From positions 25,211-89,210 of the forward strand of contig FR880110.1 in assembly GCA_000434555.1 (NCBI GenBank): DNA of 64,000 nt, in the 5' to 3' direction. This stretch comes from Clostridium sp. CAG:524. GTDB taxonomy: Bacteria; Bacillota_I; Bacilli_A; RF39; UBA660. The translations under genes and the position numbers were made by a program. Positions 60,678 through 64,000 of the stretch are shown here, in pieces. How positions within the stretch are numbered: position 1 is the stretch's first letter; every line of letters begins with the position of its first letter. The notes under the pieces are model-generated. The model was not told where the DNA came from. It searched no databases and was given only the letters and a program-made list of their open reading frames with translations.

Positions 60678-61085
60678 ATGAAAAAAGATGGATTTACATT
60701 AGTAGAAATTTTAGCTGTTATAGCTATTTTAGCTATTCTTGTAACTTTAGTCGTTCCAAGAGTAATTGATTATTTTTTTAAGTCTAAGAAGGAAGCGTTT
60801 ATAATTGAAGTTGGAAAACTTTATAGTGAAACTAAGAAAGAAATGGATACTGCTGCTATTAGAAATCAAAAATTTACTGGTGCTAATTCAGTAAAAGGGC
60901 CAAAGTTAGATTTACTTGCAGTTAGTTTAGATTATTGTATTGAAGTAAAAGATGGAGTAATAACATCTGTTAAAGCATATAATGATGAATTTTATATTGA
61001 AACTACTGCTTCATATGATAAATTTAATGATGAGGTTACTATTGATGATATAAAAGAACATAGTAAAACTTATACTTGTGATTGA
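60678..61085 (+). CDS. Prepilin-type N-terminal domain protein
   Basis: 135 residues. KKDGFTLVEILAVIAILAILVTLVVPRVIDYFF is the type IV prepilin cleavage and methylation signature (cleaved before F), with the Glu at +5. The remainder is a small pilin-like domain with two cysteines. Type II/IV pilus-like surface display needs a prepilin peptidase and assembly ATPase, none of which is in the window. ATG 60678 is preferred over the longer frame from 60624. Confidence 0.88.
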   Translation: MKKDGFTLVEILAVIAILAILVTLVVPRVIDYFFKSKKEAFIIEVGKLYSETKKEMDTAAIRNQKFTGANSVKGPKLDLLAVSLDYCIEVKDGVITSVKAYNDEFYIETTASYDKFNDEVTIDDIKEHSKTYTCD

Positions 61086-61096
61086 TATATATTTAT

Positions 61097-61128
61097 GATA
61101 ACTATTTAAGGTAGTTATCTTTTATTTT
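61097..61128 (+). terminator. Intrinsic terminator
   Basis: GATAACTA pairs with TAGTTATC around TTTAAGG, then T residues. 61129-61195 holds only a 25-codon frame (ATG 61160 with GGTGG upstream) that is not convincing. Confidence 0.85.
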
Positions 61129-61197
61129 AAAATGAATTTCCATAGAATAGGTGGATAATATGAAAAAAACACCACTTTTTTGGAAAATAAGCAACAA

Positions 61198-61219
61198 AAA
61201 ATCCCTAAATAAGGGATTT
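61198..61219 (-). terminator. Minus-strand terminator of the Ile-Glu tRNA pair
   Basis: On the minus strand AAATCCCT pairs with AGGGATTT, then T residues. Confidence 0.85.
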
Positions 61220-61231
61220 CGTATCAAAATA

Positions 61232-61307
61232 TGGTGACCCGTACGGGATTTGAACCCATAAATGCACGCGTGAAAGGCGTGTGTGTTAACCGTTTCACCA
61301 ACGGGCC
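61232..61307 (-). tRNA. tRNA-Glu (TTC)
   Basis: Minus strand: GGCCCGT pairs with ACGGGTC (one mismatch or wobble at the end), anticodon loop CTTTCAC, encoded CCA. Downstream of tRNA-Ile on one transcript. Confidence 0.96.
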
Positions 61308-61319
61308 ATTTATATAAAA

Positions 61320-61396
61320 TGGTGGGCCTGGATGGACTTGAACCATCGACCTTTCGCTTATCAGACGAACGCTCTAACCGCCTGAGCTACAAGCCC
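61320..61396 (-). tRNA. tRNA-Ile (GAT)
   Basis: Minus strand: GGGCTTG pairs with CAGGCCC, anticodon loop CTGATAA, encoded CCA. Confidence 0.96.
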
Positions 61397-61449
61397 ATCT
61401 GCTTAAATTTAACTTGAAATTAAGTCACAATTAAAGCTGACTACTTAAT

Positions 61450-61455
61450 ATTATA
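61450..61455 (-). promoter_or_regulatory. -10 box of the minus-strand tRNA pair
   Basis: TATAAT on the minus strand, 54 bases upstream of tRNA-Ile. A weak GGTTGC lies 17 bases further. Confidence 0.5.
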
Positions 61456-61513
61456 CTATTTTTTAGAAAAAAGCAACCATTTTTTTGAAAAAAATGATAT
61501 TTTTTATAAATTA

Positions 61514-61542
61514 TTGCAAAAAAATACGTATTATTGTATGAT
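61514..61542 (+). promoter_or_regulatory. Promoter of the DUF5684-like gene
   Basis: TTGCAA (61514-61519), 17-base spacer, TATGAT (61537-61542). Confidence 0.72.
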
Positions 61543-61568
61543 ATATATAGAAAATAGGAGGAAAAATT

Positions 61569-62291
61569 ATGTCACCATCAACAATAAATACACTTGTAAC
61601 AGTAGTTTTTATAGTGCTTGGTATAACATTTACAAGATCAATTCTTATAATGTTGGGTGGAAAAAATATCTTTAAGAAAGCACATAAAGGAGAAAAAACT
61701 GCATATTATCCAATTATAAATTTATTTACTATGTTAGAAATAGTAGATATGTCTATTTTTTGGGGAATATTGTTCTTTGTTCCTGGAGTTAATTTAATTG
61801 TACTTATGATTATGTCTTATAAGCTTGGTACTGTATTTAATACATCATTTGGATTTAAGATGGGACTTGTATTTTTACCTATATGTTTCTATCCACTATT
61901 ATTTATAAGCGATAAACAATATAAAATAAGTGACGAAGAATATTTTAAGGCACTTGATAATGCTAAAGATGAAAGTATAAATCTAATGACACAAGATGAA
62001 ATTAATGCTGAAAATAATGAAATAGTAGATGAAGGTCCAATAGTAGATTCAGTTTTTAAAAGTGATTTACAACTTATGGAAAAGCCTGCCCCATATAAAG
62101 CAGCTAAAATAGATTTGCTTGGTATGGAAAAAGAAAAAGCTATGTCTAAAGAAGAAAATATATTTGAACCAATTGAAGTAAAAGAACCACCAAAGCCTAT
62201 AAAAGAAGATAGTGAAGTACCAGTGGAAAGTACAAGTAAGTTTACAACTGAACTTGATAAGAAGAAAGATATGGAATATGTTGACTTATAA
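61569..62291 (+). CDS. DUF5684-like membrane protein
   Basis: 240 residues. Three to four membrane helices fill the first 120 residues, with KGEKTAYYPIINLFTMLEIVDMSIFWGILFFVPGVNLIVLMIMSYKLGTVFNTSFGFKMGLVFLPICFYPLLF, the pattern of DUF5684 (AWEAxIPxYN..WW.....P.vN......LA..FGK...F..GL.FLP.iFy..L.f). The remaining half is charged, cytoplasmic and probably disordered. Function unknown. Ribosome site AGGAGGA. Confidence 0.78.
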   Translation: MSPSTINTLVTVVFIVLGITFTRSILIMLGGKNIFKKAHKGEKTAYYPIINLFTMLEIVDMSIFWGILFFVPGVNLIVLMIMSYKLGTVFNTSFGFKMGLVFLPICFYPLLFISDKQYKISDEEYFKALDNAKDESINLMTQDEINAENNEIVDEGPIVDSVFKSDLQLMEKPAPYKAAKIDLLGMEKEKAMSKEENIFEPIEVKEPPKPIKEDSEVPVESTSKFTTELDKKKDMEYVDL

Positions 62292-62315
62292 AAATATGTA
62301 AATATATTAACAATG

Positions 62316-62346
62316 AAAGTGTAAACCTTTTCTTTACACTTTTTTT
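62316..62346 (+). terminator. Intrinsic terminator
   Basis: AAAGTGTAAA pairs with TTTACACTTT around a seven-base loop, then T residues. Confidence 0.92.
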
Positions 62347-62361
62347 AATTTTTTGTATAAT
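62333..62361 (+). promoter_or_regulatory. parE promoter overlapping the terminator
   Basis: TTTACA (62333-62338) is part of the right arm of the terminator stem. The 17-base spacer includes the T-run, and TATAAT (62356-62361) follows. Confidence 0.72.
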
Positions 62362-62383
62362 GAGTTATGGAGATTAGGTGATT

Positions 62384-64000
62384 ATGGCAGAATATAATGA
62401 AAAATCAATAAAAATATTAGAAGGTCTTGAAGCAGTTCGTAAAAGACCTGGTATGTATATAGGTAGTACTGATAAAAGAGGACTACATCATTTAGTATGG
62501 GAAATCGTTGACAATGCGATAGATGAAGCCATAAACGGATATGGTAAAAAAATAACAGTTACTCTTACTAAAGTGGGAAGTGTAAGAGTGAGTGATGAAG
62601 GACGTGGAGTTCCAATTGGAAAACATTCTTCAGGAAAGTCAACACCAGAAGTAATTTATACAGTATTACATGCTGGTGGAAAGTTTGAAACAGATGGATA
62701 TAAGGTATCAGGAGGACTACATGGTGTTGGTTCTTCTGTTGTTAATGCATTATCTAAATGGATGAAAGTTACCATTTGTAGAGAAGGAAAGATATGTGAA
62801 ATATCATTTAAGAATGGTGGACACGTAGATAAAGAACTAAAACAAATAGGTACAACTAAACAAACAGGTACAACTGTAGAATTTTTCCCAGATGAAGAAA
62901 TATTTGGTAATGCAAGATTTAGTTACACTACAATATGTGAAAGAATGCAAGAAAGTGCTTTTCTTATAAATGGTCTTACTATGGAAGTTATAGATGAAGA
63001 AGATGATAAACATAATACATATTGTTATGATAATGGACTTGTATCTTTTGTAGAATATGTTAATGAAGGAAAAGATGTACTTCAAAAAGTAATTAACTTT
63101 AGTGGAGAAAAGAATGGTATAGAAGTTGATATCGCAATGCAATATACTGATTCATATAATGAAAACATTATGTCATTTGTTAACAATGTTAAAACTGTTG
63201 ATGGTGGTAGTCATGAAGTTGGATTTAAGACAGCACTTACTAAAGTATTTAATGAATATATTAGAGCAAACAATCTACTTAAGAGTAAAGAAGGACTTGA
63301 TGGTAGTGATACAAGAGAAGGCTTAACAGCAATAATTAGTTTAAAAATACCTGAAAATTTACTTCAATTTGAAGGACAAACTAAAGGTAAACTTGGTACG
63401 CCACAAGCAAGAACAGTAGTGGAAAGTGTAGTATATGAAAAATTATCTTACTATTTAGAAGAAAATAAAGAATCAGCTACATCTATAATGGATAAAGCAT
63501 TAAAGAGTAAACTTGCTCGTGAAGCAGCTAGAAAAGCAAGAGCAGAAGCAAGAGCTGGAAAGGGTAAAGGTAAAAGTGAAAAAGTATTACTTGGTAAACT
63601 AACACCTGCACAAAGTAAAGAATATCATAAAAATGAACTATTCATAGTTGAAGGAAACAGTGCCGGTGGTACTGCTAAGAGTGGTAGAGATAAGCGTCAT
63701 CAAGCAATATTACCATTAAGAGGTAAAATAATTAACTGTGAAAAATCAACAGTTGCAGACCTATTTAAAAATGAAGAAATAAATACAATAGTACATGCAA
63801 TAGGTGCTGGAGTAGGAGCTGATTTTGATTATACTGAATCAAACTATGGTAAAGTTATAATAATGACCGATGCCGATGATGATGGAGCACATATTCAAAC
63901 ATTACTTCTTACATTTTTCTATAGATGGATGAGAGATTTAATTGAACATGGTATGCTTTATATAGCAGTTCCACCATTATATCTAGTTAAATATAATAAA
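62384..64000 (+). CDS. parE: DNA topoisomerase IV subunit B, truncated by window edge
   Basis: 539 codons without a stop to the window end. The GHKL ATPase signatures are present: LEGLEAVRKRPGMYIGSTDKRGLHHLVWEIVDNAIDEA, DEGRGVPIGKH, GGLHGVGSSVVNALS. The transducer has LQFEGQTKGKLGTPQAR, and the Toprim domain begins ELFIVEGNSAGG with the DADDDGAHI acids. Wording such as TDKRGLHHLVWEIVDN and the EEINTIVHAIGAGVGADFD segment fit ParE rather than GyrB. EGNSAGG replaces the usual EGDSAGG. Ribosome site AGGTGATT. parC presumably follows outside. Confidence 0.95.
   Translation, partial: MAEYNEKSIKILEGLEAVRKRPGMYIGSTDKRGLHHLVWEIVDNAIDEAINGYGKKITVTLTKVGSVRVSDEGRGVPIGKHSSGKSTPEVIYTVLHAGGKFETDGYKVSGGLHGVGSSVVNALSKWMKVTICREGKICEISFKNGGHVDKELKQIGTTKQTGTTVEFFPDEEIFGNARFSYTTICERMQESAFLINGLTMEVIDEEDDKHNTYCYDNGLVSFVEYVNEGKDVLQKVINFSGEKNGIEVDIAMQYTDSYNENIMSFVNNVKTVDGGSHEVGFKTALTKVFNEYIRANNLLKSKEGLDGSDTREGLTAIISLKIPENLLQFEGQTKGKLGTPQARTVVESVVYEKLSYYLEENKESATSIMDKALKSKLAREAARKARAEARAGKGKGKSEKVLLGKLTPAQSKEYHKNELFIVEGNSAGGTAKSGRDKRHQAILPLRGKIINCEKSTVADLFKNEEINTIVHAIGAGVGADFDYTESNYGKVIIMTDADDDGAHIQTLLLTFFYRWMRDLIEHGMLYIAVPPLYLVKYNK

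Noticed and set aside
61160..61237. 25-codon frame with a fair ribosome site
   Set aside because: It overlaps the minus-strand tRNA terminator and part of tRNA-Glu and has no protein-like character.
62384..64000. Calling the terminal gene gyrB
   Set aside because: Sequence wording in the ATPase and linker regions follows ParE of Bacilli more closely.

Overview
The window is AT-rich chromosomal DNA from a low-GC Bacillota relative, probably an uncultured Bacilli lineage of the Mollicutes-like (RF39 or Erysipelotrichales) kind. Genes are tightly packed, with strong Shine-Dalgarno sites (GGAGG, AGGTGAT). TGA acts as a stop codon, so the code is not the Mycoplasma one. FtsA/FtsZ, UppP, a FemAB-type bridge enzyme and two D-Ala-D-Ala carboxypeptidases show a walled cell. 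YunB, a YutH-like protein and SpoVIF point to a sporulating ancestor or to sporulation itself. Lineage placement is inference from gene content.

Layout: 1-694 end of a YebC-family gene. 753-11976 a compact type IV secretion locus (VirB6-like, PrgI, a split VirB4, a CHAP hydrolase, an anchored protein, VirD4) with no relaxase. 12028-16220 rhodanese, DedA-like, RmuC, UppP, a YjbA-like protein and a lipoprotein. 16262-21892 an NAD(P) salvage operon (pncA-pncB-nadE-nadD-pncC-nrtR-nadK) behind a strong promoter and two matching palindromes. 21902-28843 a carboxypeptidase, a pseudouridine synthase, ferredoxin, a YunB/YutD/YutH-like group and an S1-domain protein. 28896-30016 twelve tRNA genes. 30027-31320 a small island with an orphan MvaI/BcnI-type endonuclease. 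31446-39878 a second carboxypeptidase, RNase Y, thiol-redox genes, SpoVIF, a surface-protein relic and FemAB. 39972-44353 eno-secG-rnr-smpB, in which RNase R carries what looks like an inserted LysM domain. 44762-50138 secE-nusG, then rplK-rplA, interrupted by unrelated genes. 50182-56263 lipoproteins, ftsA-ftsZ and an InlB-type surface protein. 56332-60597 YgjP, SpoU methylase, rimM, trmD, a hypothetical gene and hisS. 60678-64000 a prepilin-like gene, two tRNAs, a DUF5684-like protein and parE, which runs off the end.

Regulatory signals are unusually readable. Many intrinsic terminators are followed within a few dozen bases by an extended -10 promoter (TGnTATAAT), so adjacent genes are separated by terminator-promoter modules. 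The most notable observations are the LysM-like insertion in RNase R, the NAD operon with a 10-bp perfect palindrome placed on its -10 box, the relaxase-less type IV secretion locus, the 60-residue acidic tail on ribosomal protein L11, and the small island behind the tRNA array.
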